From the NCBI GenBank assembly GCA_963576785.1, contig OY756150.1, positions 682,001 to 746,000 of the forward strand: a stretch of 64,000 bases of DNA. Direction: 5' to 3'. Shown here piece after piece: positions 11,678 through 23,693 of this stretch (position 1 is its first letter; the number at the start of each line of letters is the position of its first letter). The translations under genes and the position numbers were made by a program. This DNA comes from Chlorophyllum brunneum (lineage: Eukaryota; Basidiomycota; Agaricomycetes; Agaricales; Agaricaceae). The notes under the pieces are model-generated. The model was given only the letters and a program-made list of their open reading frames with translations, was not told the origin of the DNA and did no database searches.

Positions 11678-12525
11678 GGTGGATGGACAGATGAAATTTC
11701 AAGAGGATGAGATGAAATATCTTTGGGGGAGGAGGAACGGGGATATATTAAACTTGCCATGACTCGTCGGTATAAGTATTCAGACACAGATTGGTTTTAA
11801 CGATCTACAGGGAAGACCAGAGATATCTTGGCCTCTGGAACTCTATACCCGAAAAGGAATTGACCCTGAGATCGGGCGATCAGTGGTAGGTACCATAAGC
11901 ACTAAGTGCCGTAATGGCAACATATGCGAGTTATCTTCACATCTATGTCCACGGCGGCGAATTCCCGGTGTCCCATTTGATCAGGATCGTGACTAGAGAT
12001 GTCGTGGGGATTATTTATTTCGTACATTGTAGTTGACGATCACTACGTGGTGGCGTTGGCGAAGCTAGTAGGCACGGCAGCGGCCCTGAAGGCCCGAAGG
12101 GAGGCTTGTCAATCAATCAGCCAGGAACTCGAGTTCCCACGAACGCACACAGTTTAATGCTGCGACTCGGACAAGGTCAATGTCGGCATCACCAAGCCTC
12201 GCGATATACCATCCCACCATTGGAAGGTTGTTTGCCTCCGCTTGGTGGCCGCGGTGCCAGTGGTCGATACCAAAACAGTGCATATTGCCGCATCAAGCCG
12301 CCGGCTCCCCTCACCTTGACTTCCGGGAATTCGCATACACTGTCCCCCAGAATATGCCTCTGAGTCAGCGGCCGCCCGCCCCATACAGACGGCCGGTAAG
12401 TGGCTTTTCTCGATCCCCCGCACATCTACCATCAGCCATTTCTCTAGGCTCCGTCAGGTAGAGTGCCAAAACCCTTGGAAGACCAACCCTTGTCACTGCC
12501 GTCATCAGCCACAACCTGAATAGGA
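11678..12525. promoter_or_regulatory. Divergent promoter region between MFS A and MFS B
   Basis: 848 bases separate the start codons of two paralogous transporters facing apart, so this interval should hold both promoters. Compact palindromes cannot be singled out by eye. Open frames around 12106-12460 overlap on both strands and look like GC-rich chance frames, not a gene. Confidence 0.45.
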
Positions 12526-14414
12526 ATGACGCCCGAATCTGGGAATGGGGCCTTGACTGTGGACGTACATGAGCAAAACACCAAGATGGTCGACGACAGT
12601 TCTTTGGAGAAAGGCTCTGCACCCACACAACCTGCTATTCCCGACGGCGGATGGCGTGCATGGTCTGTCGTTTTGGGCGTGTCAGCGTTTCCATTTTATC
12701 GGGTCATTGTTCGAGCTCACTGGAGACATTTTAGGTGGATCATACAATTTGTTACCTGGGGGTTGGTTTTATAAACTTCCCAGAGACCCTGAGCTAATTC
12801 AACCAGCTACACAAATGCATATGGCGTCTATAACGGTATGGAACAAATGTATATGTTTTCTGCTATTCTCACGCGTCTTAGATTTCTACGTTCGAGAATA
12901 TCTCACGAATTTTGAGTCATCTCAGATCAGGTATACATGTTTGTTATGAGTCGAGATCCCGTTCAACTTCCCTTTTCCATAGTTGGATAGGCAGCGTCCA
13001 GCTACTTCTATTGCTATCCAGTGGCCTTTTATCTGGAAGAGCCTTTGATACTGGGCACTGGTATATTAAGTTTGCATGTTTCAAGCTGGAAATCCCTTGA
13101 CAAACCACAATAGTTTCCAGATCATGCTGGGTGGCTCCGTGCTGTTTATTTTTTGCCTTTTTATGCTTTCGATTACCCATTCTGGGCAATATTACCAGGC
13201 GGGCCCTATTCCATAGCATCGGCAGTCTGCCATACTCAACCACATTTCATCCAGGTATTTCTGGCACAGGGTTTGGGTATTGGGCTTGCTTCGGGCGTAA
13301 CTTACGTTCCAGGGCTTGCCGTCCTTTCTCACTGGTTCAGCAAACGTAGACCTTTAGCAATTGGACTTGCTACTTCTGTATGTGATCTATTAATGTTTAA
13401 CTTTTCGGCCGCTACTGGGGCTGACATGATGTATCCAGGGATCTGCTGTGGGGGGATTTGTTCACCCGATAATTCTCAACGCCTGGTTCCACGGGTCCCT
13501 GGGCTTTCACAATGGTGTACGGGCTAGCGCTGGACTTTGCACGGGCCTACTTATTATTGCTTTGTTGCTTGTGAGGACAAGGCTACCGCCATCCCATGCA
13601 CCACAAAACACGATTTCGAGCATGAAGACATTCCTGCGGGACCCTCCATATCTAGTGATGGTGGTTGGGTGAGCGACAACTACTATCCGAGTGCATTCTC
13701 CAGGCTAATTCATAGACAGGACAATCCTCGTCTTTGCGGGTCTATACTACCCCTTTTTCTTCGTTCAGCTAAATGCAATAAAAAATGGCCTTGACCCCAC
13801 GCTGGCGTTTTATACAGTAGGTGGCACTCCTTCGCTCAAAGGGCGTGACCTCATGGTCGATCCAGGTCGCAATCCTAAACGGCGGGAGTGTCGTCGGCAG
13901 AGTAATTCCTAATCTTCTGGCGCAACGGCTTGGTACTTTCAATGTCGTCATATTTTGCACTTTCACTAGCGCTGCTCTGATCTTTTGCACTCTGGCGGTC
14001 CACGACGTTGCTGGGACTGTTATTTTTAGCATCCTCTATGGTTTCTTTTCTGGATCCTGTAAGGCAATTCTCGACTTTTTTGGACCCTAATTGAATGATC
14101 CAGATGCTGGGTTACTTGGACCCCTGGTAAGTTCGCTGGCCGAGAGTGATAAAGAGATTGGAGTCCGTATGGGCGTCTGCTTCACATTTACCGGTGCGGA
14201 CCGTTATCCTGATTGACGCAGCCACTTGCTTACTACGCAACCCCTAGGCCTGGGCGGGCTTGTGGGCACTCCGATTGCGGGCGCCCTTCTTTCATCACAA
14301 TTTCTTTGGTGGAGACCAATCCTCTTTTCAGGGTTATGCGTTCTTTGCGGTGGATCATGCTTCTCCTTCACTCGTAGTTTATTGGCCCGGAGAAAAGGCA
14401 CTCAAAGGGTTTAG
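12526..14414 (+). CDS. MFS monocarboxylate-porter-like transporter B
   Basis: Second paralogue of the transporter cluster, predicted in the plasma membrane. Twelve exons (12526-12680, 12735-12761, 12807-12835, 12882-12930, 12983-13060, 13114-13198, 13255-13377, 13439-13668, 13720-13816, 13866-14058, 14104-14193, 14248-14414) add up to 1323 nt, 440 aa, with every phase intact. Key segments are PDGGWRAWSVVLG, FYVREYL, WIGSVQLLL, GLGIGLASGVTYVPGLAVL, HWFSKRRPLAIG, GFHNGVRASAG, LNGGSVVGRVIP and the terminal SLLARRKGTQRV. The intron after exon 6 has a GC donor (13199). The PDGG motif before the first helix and the RRKGTQRV tail are shared by the three copies. Substrate not inferable; fungal relatives include riboflavin and carboxylate transporters. 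Confidence 0.92.
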
Positions 14415-16161
14415 GTCGATTGATACAACTCCATACTCCTATATTCCTTATGTGAAAAGAACAGTGACAACCAGATTACCGCTCCTTCAAGTACCTGACA
14501 TATGGGCAAAATGCATACATGTCGGATGACTAGCTATGTCGCTCTTTGAGGATCATTGGTGTTGGACACGTTTTCAATGGTATGGTGTGATTAGGTCCGC
14601 AGCAACGGGTGGGTAGCGATCAGAATATTCTTAGAAGGGTAGGCATTGTGTACATTCGCACATAGTGAAGATAACCGTATCCACATCCGATCTCGCTGTA
14701 GCTCCCTGACGAGGAGGTTGGCTCTGGATCATTGTCGATCCCCATATGATCGTTCTAAGGTTCTTACAGGTGCACAATTTTGATAAAAATGAATTATTTC
14801 CCATGGATCAGTTTTAACCTTAAATAAGTAAGTTTCTCCACTCCCAATCACTTTAGAAGTTCCAGTGAAGCAACGGTCTCGAGGCTCCATAACCATCAGT
14901 ACCTTCTCCGACAACGGGGGTTGAAAGATCGGGAGCGATATCCATAGTTCCGAGCGTCAGCGGTCTGAATGCACAAGCAGTGGCACAGTTCTCAAAAGCA
15001 CTGATTCAAGTGGTGTCGTGGTGCTTATGCGCTGCAGGAAAAAACTGCGAAATCTCTACTCATAGCCTCGCTGTGTTCGGAAACGATGTGAAGCTTGTGA
15101 AGAGTAATAGAAGTTCTAGACCATGCTTGCGCGATCCGCATTCACCACAACCTTTCTCCTCGCGAGATGCACAGGTTACAAGCGGGCTCGGTCATTAACA
15201 CATCATCCCGAACAGTCCGTTACCGTTGCAACCATTTGGTACAGTATGCATTTACTGCACTGTGCTCGGTTGATGTTGAAATAAGGAGTTGGTGGTATCG
15301 ATATATGAGTGATATCACAGGAAGTCCGTTTCCTCCGGGGTCTCGATTTTCTCAAAACTCGCACGATGCGATCGAGTGAGTGTCAGTTGAGAAGGGACTA
15401 TTCTGCATGTGGTCCACGTCATCCTGTCAAACATCCTTCACGGGCTATTTTCGTCTGCAAGCGCAGGACAACTGGGGGGTTGTGGTTGTGGTGCGTGGTG
15501 CCATGATGGAGGCGGAGGATGGCGAACCCGTCAGCGGGAAGTGCCTTGGCGCAGTTATATGCAGCAAGAGCTATGGGATCGCAGTTTGTATCCACGTGGG
15601 CTGAAGCCAACCAGTGCCTGCGTGGAATCATTTAATACGGCCCGCAAGACAAAGCCTTGATGGCGTTGACGACGTTGGGGTAAGGTGCAACTCCGCGAAT
15701 CTTGCGTGACAAGGGAACCGAGGCCGAGGGGCAGCAACGCCGATGATATCGACTTGCTATCTGTTTAACCTCAACCGAAGCGTGCGGAAGTGGGTACTAG
15801 TGAGCGACGATGGTGAGCTTGAGCCTTAACCATTCCTACGACCGGCGGTTGGACAGCTGAAGCGTTTAAAGCATTGGGGATTGAGTAAAAGAAGCGGAGG
15901 GGAAGGCACCTGACACTATCAAGCGGCTGAAAGGAGACTTAGCCGTCGGTCAGAAGGACGAAACTGCTTATCTAATCAAACGTGTGGAGGGCGTGAAGTT
16001 ATTTATAAAACCCCGGTTCGGTGATGGAGACTGTTGACAGCATCCCCGAATCTACATTACTTTGCCTCTACCAGCCAATTTTTGTTTATAATCGCTAATG
16101 CCTCTCGTGGAAATCGTGGAAACCACCTCGTTTCCGTCTTCCCTGTCCCTCCCTCCTACCC
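14415..16161. other. Intergenic between MFS B and MFS C
   Basis: 1.7 kb between two plus-strand transporters. It includes the MFS C promoter at the right end. Frames at 15380-15660 (plus) and 15419-15631 (minus) are open but overlap on opposite strands and match nothing I recognise; no repeat or RNA gene was seen. Confidence 0.35.
16004..16010 (+). promoter_or_regulatory. TATA box upstream of MFS C
   Basis: TATAAAA lies about 150 nt before the ATG of transporter C at 16162. It is a perfect TATA consensus in a promoter position; function inferred. Confidence 0.4.
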
Positions 16162-18298
16162 ATGGATGCAGTCCCTCATCCCCCTGTGAGGGATGAGGAA
16201 AAAGACACTGAACTGCGGCAGACCAGTTCCTCTGTCTCTCTCTCTGTCGACTCGAAACCCCCAACGGGGCCGACGTTGCAAGAAAAGGGGCCCCCTTTCC
16301 CTGGTCCTGAACTGCCTGATGGAGGGTTTTGGGCTTGGTCTACGGTTGCAGGAGCGTAAGTCAGTTTGAACCACTGGCATTTGGTTGTACAACTTTCTTC
16401 TCACGACAGCTGGCTCGTGCAATTTGCAAACTTTGGGTGCGTCTTCTCACATTGTCTGGATTGACACCCTCTTGAACGCCCTTCGCTAGATATGTGAATG
16501 CGTTTGGAGCGTACCAAGACTTTTACGTCCGGAAGTACCTCACCCAGTCGACCCCGAGTGCAATTGGGTAAGTGGGTCATCATGATTTCGTTCCGATCGC
16601 TGATCTTGTTCCAGATGGATTGGCGGTGTCCAAATATGTTTTACGTTTTCGATGGGTGTTGTTACTGGGAGATTGTTTGATGCGGGATACTTGTGGGTTA
16701 GCATCATTCCTAACCCTTCTCGGTCTTGACAGGGTCCTGCCTTAGCTACTGGTTGAATGCGGGTAGTCTGATCCTTTATGCAGTTTCCAGTAAGTTATGA
16801 GGCTAAAGGTAGGTTACTGTTGCTGATACCCTACTTACAGTTTTCATGCTTTCCCTATCCCACCCCAACCAGTATTACCAGGTGATACACGTTAGTTTCA
16901 TCTACTCGCCACTCGATATTTATTGCTTCAGCACAGGTCTTTCTAAGCCATGGAATTGCGTTCGGCCTTGCGAGTGGCTTGTCCTATCTCCCATCCCTGG
17001 GTATCGTCGGTCACTATTTCAAACGTAAACGACCTCTTGCGGTCGGTATTGTTTCAACTGGATCTGCCCTTGGTGTGTCTCCCAATACGTTCCATTAATG
17101 CAAGAAGCTCAAAATCTCCCAGGTGCAATTATACAGCCTATAATGCTTAATAACCTATTAAACTCTGAGAAAATCGGGTTTCATAATGGTGTTCGTATCA
17201 GTGGGGCCTTCAACGTTTTCCTGCTCCTAATTGCAAATTGCATTATGCGAACACGCTTACCTCCCCACAAGGGGGCGCATCCCTTTCCTGTCAAACGCTA
17301 TCTATCAGATCCGCCTTATCTTGTTATTGTGATTAGGTGAGCAATTTGCAAAGGACCTACTTGGGCATCTTAATCATAGATTAAAGCTGTATGTGTGCCT
17401 TCCTTGGTCTCTTCTTCGTCGTCTTCTATATACAACTATACGCTATTCTGCACGGGATCGATCAGAAGCTGGCATTCTACTCTGTGTGTGTTTTGTCCTT
17501 CCGCGGACAGCCAGTAACTTATCGTTTGTCCAGCTTGCCATCCTGAATGCAGCCAGTATTATCGGCCGTGTAGTTCCGGGACTTTTTGCACCCAAGCTTG
17601 GACCGTTGAATATGAGCATCTTCTTTATGATAGCGAACGGTGTGGTGACGGCTTGCATGCCAGTAGTCAAGGGTAGTGCTGCAGTGATCGTCTATGTGAT
17701 TTTTTACGGTCTGATTTCGGGTGCCTGTACGTACCACTCTCCTTGTTTTTTCTCCTCAAGCCGACCTTGATTACCTTCTAGCTATCGCCCTGGTTCCGGC
17801 TATGCTCAGTATGCCACTCTTCTAATATTTCAAGTTGTTTTACCGAATGATTCTCTAGTTACCTTGACCGATGATCCCAGGGAATATGGAACGAGGCTAG
17901 GTATATTTTTCTTCTTTGGTGGTACGTACCCTCATATGTCCGACCAGCCCCAAAACTGACTGATGCCACAGGATTCATTGGCCTTGTCGGTGAGTACCAT
18001 TGGACGAGGAAGACGAATGACTCTGATCTGTATCAGCCACACCCATATCAGGCGCATTGCTCACTGAACGTTACAACTGGGTTAGCGCCAGTGTCTTCGC
18101 AGGCGTATGTGGTGGCATGACTTTCGTTTCTCTCTAAGACTGACGCAGATCTTTAGGTTTTTTGTGTGGTCACCGGTTTCGGTTACCTTTTTTCTCGGAC
18201 TTTGGCCGCGAAGAAGAAAGGTACCCAAATACTATGACATACCGAACGGGATCCCAGTGGTTATCCGTCATCTTTATTGCATCAACATCACATTCTGA
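16162..18298 (+). CDS. MFS monocarboxylate-porter-like transporter C
   Basis: Third paralogue. Fifteen exons (16162-16355, 16410-16436, 16490-16567, 16615-16692, 16746-16789, 16841-16881, 16937-17072, 17123-17336, 17387-17483, 17534-17726, 17782-17808, 17859-17921, 17972-17989, 18037-18104, 18149-18298) give 1428 nt, 475 aa, all in phase. Diagnostic parts are PDGGFWAWSTVAGA, FANFGYVNAFGAYQDFYVRK, WIGGVQICFTFSMG, TGRLFDAGY, SHPNQYYQ, GIVGHYFKRKRPLAVG, IGFHNGVRISG, NAASIIGRVVPGLFAPKLG and GALLTERYNWV. The C-terminus after the last helix (WPRRRKVPKYYDI and following) differs from the RRKGTQRV ending of A and B. Exon 13 is only 18 nt, as in copy A. Membrane transporter; substrate unknown. Confidence 0.92.
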
Positions 18299-18606
18299 AG
18301 ACCTGGCTCATTACCAGGTTATTGCATCCTGATGCCTTCATTCACGAGCTGCCTTGCATTGGACTCCTCATTGTTATAATCACATGTAGACCTACTACAA
18401 TGTACATAATTGTGTTCGACAGACTGTAATACATACAGCGGGACTGGGCCGAGGTGTCATGTGCGCGTTGCTGCATCTCCAACTGTCACGCTGGCGCAAC
18501 CGTTCTGAACGAGCCATTGCTGTTCACTGATGTATGGCTGTGTGGCGTACGTGCGACTGCGGAAATCCGCCTCTTCCATTCTTGTTCCATAACACACCGC
18601 GAGACC

Positions 18607-20098
18607 ATGTCAAGGCTAGTGCATCTAGTCTATATTCACGGATTCCAAGGTATCACCTAATATCTCACAACTTGTAGGTTGGATATCAGCGCTAACGTTG
18701 AGGTCAAATAGGAAATGATACCACTTTCCAGGTGGATATAACTTGGTGGTCCTGAAACCGAAAGACGTCCTAACCTCCGCAGTCGTTCCCCCTAGACCTT
18801 CAGACCTACTTATCCCCTCGTGCTCCTCCACACTTGGACATCAAGATCCAGAGCAGCCTTTATCCTACCTACAAAAGCGTTAAGCCCCTTACCTATGCTA
18901 CCAAGAATTTTTTGGAATGGTACGTCTCTGTCTACTCCAGCCACGCAATTTCAAAAATTTAGACACACAACAGGTTACAAACCCAACCTCCAGGACCGGT
19001 CATCCTGTTAGGTCACTCGATGGGCGGTCTCTTAGCAGCTGAGGCAGCCACCGATCTGTCGAACGCTCCCGATGAGAATACCGGGAAACCGTCCCGTATT
19101 GTAGGCATCATCGCCTTTGATACTCCCTACCTTGGCATGCACCCGCATGTCATAATCAGTGGCATCGCATCGCTTCTTCCAAAGGGCGCTGGAGATGGAG
19201 AACAGAAATCAGAAGGCGAAATGAATCCACATCCAGATATAAACATTGTCCCTGAGCAAGTTACTGACGAATGGGAAGATTTTAAGCGGAGTGGAGGTGA
19301 GTGGCGGCTAGGTCGATTGATAGGGATTGAGCGTTGGGGACTGATCTGCTGTGTGGCGTAGGTGGTCGTCCAGCGCACTCTCTGTCGAACTCAGAAACCT
19401 TGGCTCGCCTCACTGTCGCACCTTCTTCATCCTCAGCATCCCATCAACCCTCCTCCTGGTTATTCCGACGGTCGCCCTCACCCCTATTTGATCGTATTAT
19501 GAATTTTGCTTCCGCGCAATCGGAGACGCCCCTTATTCGTTGGCTCAAAAAACACTCAGACGATCCAACATCAGCTGGGAAACAATGGGTTGTCGAGCGC
19601 TTGCAATTCGGTGGGGCGATGTTCGACCCCAGTGGATTGAAGAAGCGCTACACTCAATTAGTCAACTGGAACCACGGCATGTGGGTCAATTACTGGACGA
19701 CGACTCCGGGCGGGATACGGTCAGAACACGCGGATGAAGATCTGAGTGCAGAACAAGTAGCATACAACGATCGTGGACTCGTGGAAGCTGGTATCGTCGG
19801 CTCGGGTGCCGCAGAGAGCCCATCATCGCTGAGCGAAAGTAGAAAGCTCGAGACCTCGGGAAAGAAGCACGAGAAAATGAAAGAAAAGGTCAAGAGTTCG
19901 CGCCATTTCATCGTCCTTCCGACTGGACTAGGGAGACAATTTGGCGGAGAGCAGCATTGGGAGAAGGTCATCATTGGTGGGGTGGAGGATGAGGTCGCAG
20001 CGCACTGTGGTTTGTTCATAAGGGGACAAAACTTGGACTACGATGGACTTCTGGAAAGGGTAAGTGCGCGAATCATACGATGGTGTGAACGGTTGTAA
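18607..20098 (+). CDS. Alpha/beta hydrolase (DUF676/lipase-like)
   Basis: A serine hydrolase-fold protein. Exons 18607-18649, 18712-18731, 18783-18919, 18974-19296 and 19362-20098 give 419 aa with all phases correct. The N-terminus LVHLVYIHGFQGNDTTFQ is the first strand and oxyanion loop typical of DUF676 lipases, and GPVILLGHSMGGLLAAEAA carries the nucleophile elbow GHSMGG; IIAFDTPYLGMHP follows, as in fungal relatives. The second half (LFDRIMNFA, WVVERLQFGGAMF, LVNWNHGMWVNYW) and the end NLDYDGLLERVSARIIRWCERL are features I associate with a fungal cytoplasmic family without a signal peptide. The substrate is not known. The gene lies just downstream of the MFS cluster on the same strand, but with its own 308-nt upstream region, so a link is not implied. 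Confidence 0.88.
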
Positions 20099-20122
20099 GT
20101 TGGCGTCAGTATCAATCGATCA

Positions 20123-20899
20123 TTATATACCCCCCGGCTTGACTGCCACCTTAGGCGCAGGAGGCAGTTGACCGGATCTCCTGTCAGCCGGGGCCTTTAC
20201 TAGGGACTGGATTATCTGGGCATAGAAACGCAACATGCTGAAATTGTCCCAACAAAATGCTGAGCAGTGTGCAATCAATCTGGTGCTCACCACCATCATC
20301 GCCATGGCATTCTCTTCGCCAGCATATTTTGTTGGATCAATAAACACGCGTCGAGTCCACCTTTAGCCTAGGACCATTATAATACATGTTATTCATGCTA
20401 ATAATTAGCATGACCTGTTATACTGAATTACCGCCACTCGGCGGCTTTCAACCACTTTCGTTTATTATAAACACGTAGCTTTATACAAGTGTCACCTCAG
20501 TTCTCGCGTCTCCGAGATACTGAGCTGTCTAGATATTTGCAAACGACTTCAAGTATCTTTCTAGCCTTCAAGGTTCCGTTGTCTCCTGACGTTCTATTTT
20601 CTCGCATCCTGCACTCATATATCCAGGTCCGATTTCGCACTGCTCATCATTAGGTGCAAAAATTACATCTCGCTCAGTGCTATGAATTGATAAAACCGAA
20701 TTGACACTTCCTTTTCGGAACTGGTTTTCGTAGAAGGGTATGTACTCAACTGCAGATTGAGAGCTTGTAGAAGGTCGAGAATATTGTTGGGTAAATGTCG
20801 TGAGATTATGCCCTCTCGGCAAGTAGCCATCTTGCGCTGAGCCTCTATCGACAATTCTATCTCATCTTGCTCAACTTGCCAAATAACACCGCTGCACAT
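20123..20899 (-). other. Doubtful minus-strand exons, possible small gene or remnant
   Basis: Two open segments on the minus strand look somewhat coding. The first, around 20899-20568, reads for example VIWQVEQDEIELSIEAQRKM or, in another frame, LPRGHNLTTFTQQYSRP. The second, 20347-20123, reads YAGEENAMAMMVVSTRLIAH and later SLVKAPADRRSGQLPPAPK. I could not find a single splice arrangement joining them with a start, and I recognise no family. It could be an unannotated gene, a decayed exon set, or chance. Confidence 0.2.
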
Positions 20900-21244
20900 C
20901 AGTACGTTAAATCTAAGCCCATTTATACGGACTATAGCAGATACTGACGGGCTTACTTTTATTTTACCTTTACCACAGATATCTATATTAGTGTTGGGCC
21001 ACTTATGTTAGCGTTTGCTAAATGTCGTTTGGCGAAACATTTTTCAGACCCACAGCGCACTAGACGTCGCCTGTAGTCATGATTATCGGAGCACGGAAGA
21101 AGACAACGTGATATCCTCATACTCCTGATTTTGTATCACAGGCGGTCCTCAGCCGAGCAGTTTCTGTGAACGGCAGGCTCTGCAGCGCTAACATAGCCTG
21201 GGTCACCCTTCGAATACAATGGCGTACACGCACACAGTGGTATG

Positions 21245-22163
21245 CTAAAGTCTAGAGAAATGCTTCTTCACAATCGCAGCGGTCGGCGTTGGTGTCCGGG
21301 GTACTGCTGGGACGACGTAGTTCATCAGATGGCTCGGGCGACGTTCTTGGTAGCTGTGGTTCTGGCTTGCGATGCTCAAACGTTCTTGGTACATGTCTTC
21401 CTTCGCCTGCAGGAAAAGGACAACCCGATCGGTTCCTAGCGCGGTAGCTTCTGCCTTGGTCAGGGTTTCTCTGCGATCTAAAAGTTCTGCATAGGCCGAA
21501 AAGAGCCAATCCTCAATTCCATATCTATCACCAAGGACAATCCTGTCAATGGTGGGTATGCTTCCAGGTCGCAATTGTTGGAGCGCGTATTTGAAGACCC
21601 TCTCGAATACATAACGGTGCGAAATACTCAACAGGTTCAGGTTCACTTCTTGAAATTTTTGAGCATCTGGTGTGGCTGCATTCTCTTCGGCCCTTTGAGG
21701 TCTTCAAAGCGTACCCATCGTCAGATGAAATAAATTTCCAAAATTACCGGACAGTCGGAAATTCCACTTACAGAGAATAAAAGCAGTTCAATAAACTCTC
21801 GAACTCCCTCACAGTAACGCCCCGCAGAACTATCGGCCGCTCATCGCATATCCCTTCTACTTCTACTCCCTCCTCCGTCGGAGAGCCAAACATCCCATGG
21901 AAGACCTCCGATCCCTCGAGAAAGAAGTGGCGATGAACCTTAAAGAGTTGGTTCTCAACCTATCAGACGGTGGCGCTGCTCGGACATGAGATAGCATACG
22001 CGGATGCCAAGTGCGCTCACGAGGAAAATTGCCATAGGATCGTCATTGAAGTAAAAGGAATGACTGCGTTCAATTGGCGCTCTGTTCAAGGCCAACATCA
22101 GTTTCGAGTCTGATGCTCTCAGGCTAAATATTACGGTGTGCAAACATCCTCGGTTTGATCCAT
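21245..22163 (-). CDS. BTB/POZ domain protein, copy 1
   Basis: A BTB/POZ protein; such domains dimerise and often act as adaptors for Cul3 ubiquitin ligases or in transcription. Four exons, 22163-22135, 22081-22000, 21959-21772 and 21701-21245, give 251 aa. The protein begins MDQTEDVCTPAPIERSHSFY, then FNDDPMAIFLV, VENQLFKVHRHFFLEGSEVF, HGMFGSP, CDERPIVLRGVTVREFESLL, the common layout of the agaricomycete BTB family. The C-terminal part (LNLLSISHRYVFERVFKYAL, RIVLGDRYGIEDWL, ALGTDRVVLFLQAKE) is helical and shared with the two neighbours. No other domain is visible. The partner is unknown. It is one of three tandem minus-strand copies. Confidence 0.9.
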
Positions 22164-22411
22164 GGTGCAGACTCTGGAGGAGGGTGGTAAGATACAGGCC
22201 TCTGTCTGGACTCGTGGTGGTGGGTTCGGGGTGGGGATCGTGGATTACAAGACTGAAAGTCTACCTCCGTGCGCTACGGGTTTATATGTCTAACGGGCGA
22301 CGGAGCAACTAAGACATAGGAAATAGAGAACTAGTGACACTACTCGTGTCCAAGCGTCTGCCAACAGTCACGAATTGAAAAACTCAAGTGGAGTATAACC
22401 CGCTCCGATAT

Positions 22412-23342
22412 CTAAAGCAGGAACATTTTTAAAACTGCCTGGTCAGATGAAGGAGCTCTGCACGGTAGTGATCCCCCCAGGGACACTTGCGCTTTGGCTC
22501 GCTCCAAGTCTTCTTCTGCGATTTGCAGGCGCTCTTGATGCATAAACTCCCTCGCCCGAAGAAGACGAACGGCCTGCTCGAACCCCAGTGCCTTTGCTTC
22601 GTCAACGGTTAGAGTTTGAGGACGATTGAGGAGGGTTCCATAGGCTGAGGATAACCATTCCTCGAGCCCATACCTAATACCAACATTGATTCGTGTCTCA
22701 GTAGGGATTTGGCCTAGAATAGCTTTAAGCTCTTGAAGTACGTATTGGAAAATTTCGTCGAAGAGGAACCGGTGTGATATGGTGAGTATATCCAGGTAGA
22801 GATCCAGGTTTTGTTGAACGTTTGTGTAGCAAGACCGGCCGTGGGGCCTATGGAAAAAGTAAGTTGGTGGGATAGGAACGACCAGTCGTGACTCTCACGG
22901 AAGGTACAGGTAATCCATTAATGCCTCAAATTCTCTTACAGTCACCCCTGGTAATGTAATCGGTTGTTCGTCGCATGCTCCGTCAGGATCCTTGCCTTCT
23001 TCCAATGGAGAAGCAAACATATTATGGAATACTTCTGAACCTCGTGTCAGATAGTAGCGATGAATCCTGAAGAGCCGGTTTTCAACCTCATAATTAATCA
23101 GGGTCAATGGTACGGTCGCGATCAACTTCGATCTCCTGGGGCCTACCAGAAGAATCGCCATAGCGTCATCGTCAAAGTAGTAAGAGTTATGCCTTTGGCA
23201 CTTAGAAGCCCTATGAGAATGTTGTCAGGCTCGCCTGTTCAGTTGGCTAGCAGTAACAGATTTACTCTTGTGTATTTTCGGTACCGTTAGCTGTGTTTGC
23301 GACTTGTGACGCTTCAGCGAGGGGAGTATTTAGAGAATTCAT
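22412..23342 (-). CDS. BTB/POZ domain protein, copy 2
   Basis: Second tandem BTB copy. Exons 23342-23266, 23210-23147, 23086-22899 and 22847-22412 give 254 aa. The N-terminus is MNSLNTPLAEASQVANTANG; the BTB fold follows with YYFDDDAMAILL, VENRLFRIHRYYLTRGSEVF, HNMFASPLEEG and QPITLPGVTVREFEALMDYL; then YLDILTISHRFLFDEIFQYV, IRYGLEEWLSSAYGTLLNRP and ALGFEQAVRLLRAREFMHQ. The intron between exons 2 and 3 (23146-23087) has a GAG acceptor; it is 60 nt and free of stops, so keeping it would add 20 residues in frame. Splicing was preferred because the neighbours have an intron at the same place. Exon 3 has exactly the same length (188 nt) as in copy 1. Confidence 0.88.
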
Positions 23343-23693
23343 GGTCGTGGTAGTAGCAAGCAAAGTAGGTTTGAGCCACTCGTACCGTGGCAGGCTTCTG
23401 ACAGTGCTTCTTTCGCTAGGTATGATGGCGCCTCGCTCCCATTACTCCATACCCTCTCATAATGCTACTCAAAAGGAGCGCAGAGGGAAATTTGGGAAGA
23501 GGTGGGTAACTTGAGCAGGTGTAGTCGAAAGGCAAAGTGTCTAAATACCACGTGGTCTAAATTGTAACTCCATTCTTATCAACCACCGAGTGTATGAGAG
23601 CATCGTGGCACACATACAGATGGAACGGTTGTTATCCGACTGCGTTCCCATTCATATATACACGACTCCCAAACCATCCTCCCCTGCCTGGAC

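Noticed and set aside
12154..12461. Overlapping frames on both strands before MFS B
   Set aside because: They coexist in all frames of a GC-rich segment and none continues into the transporter.
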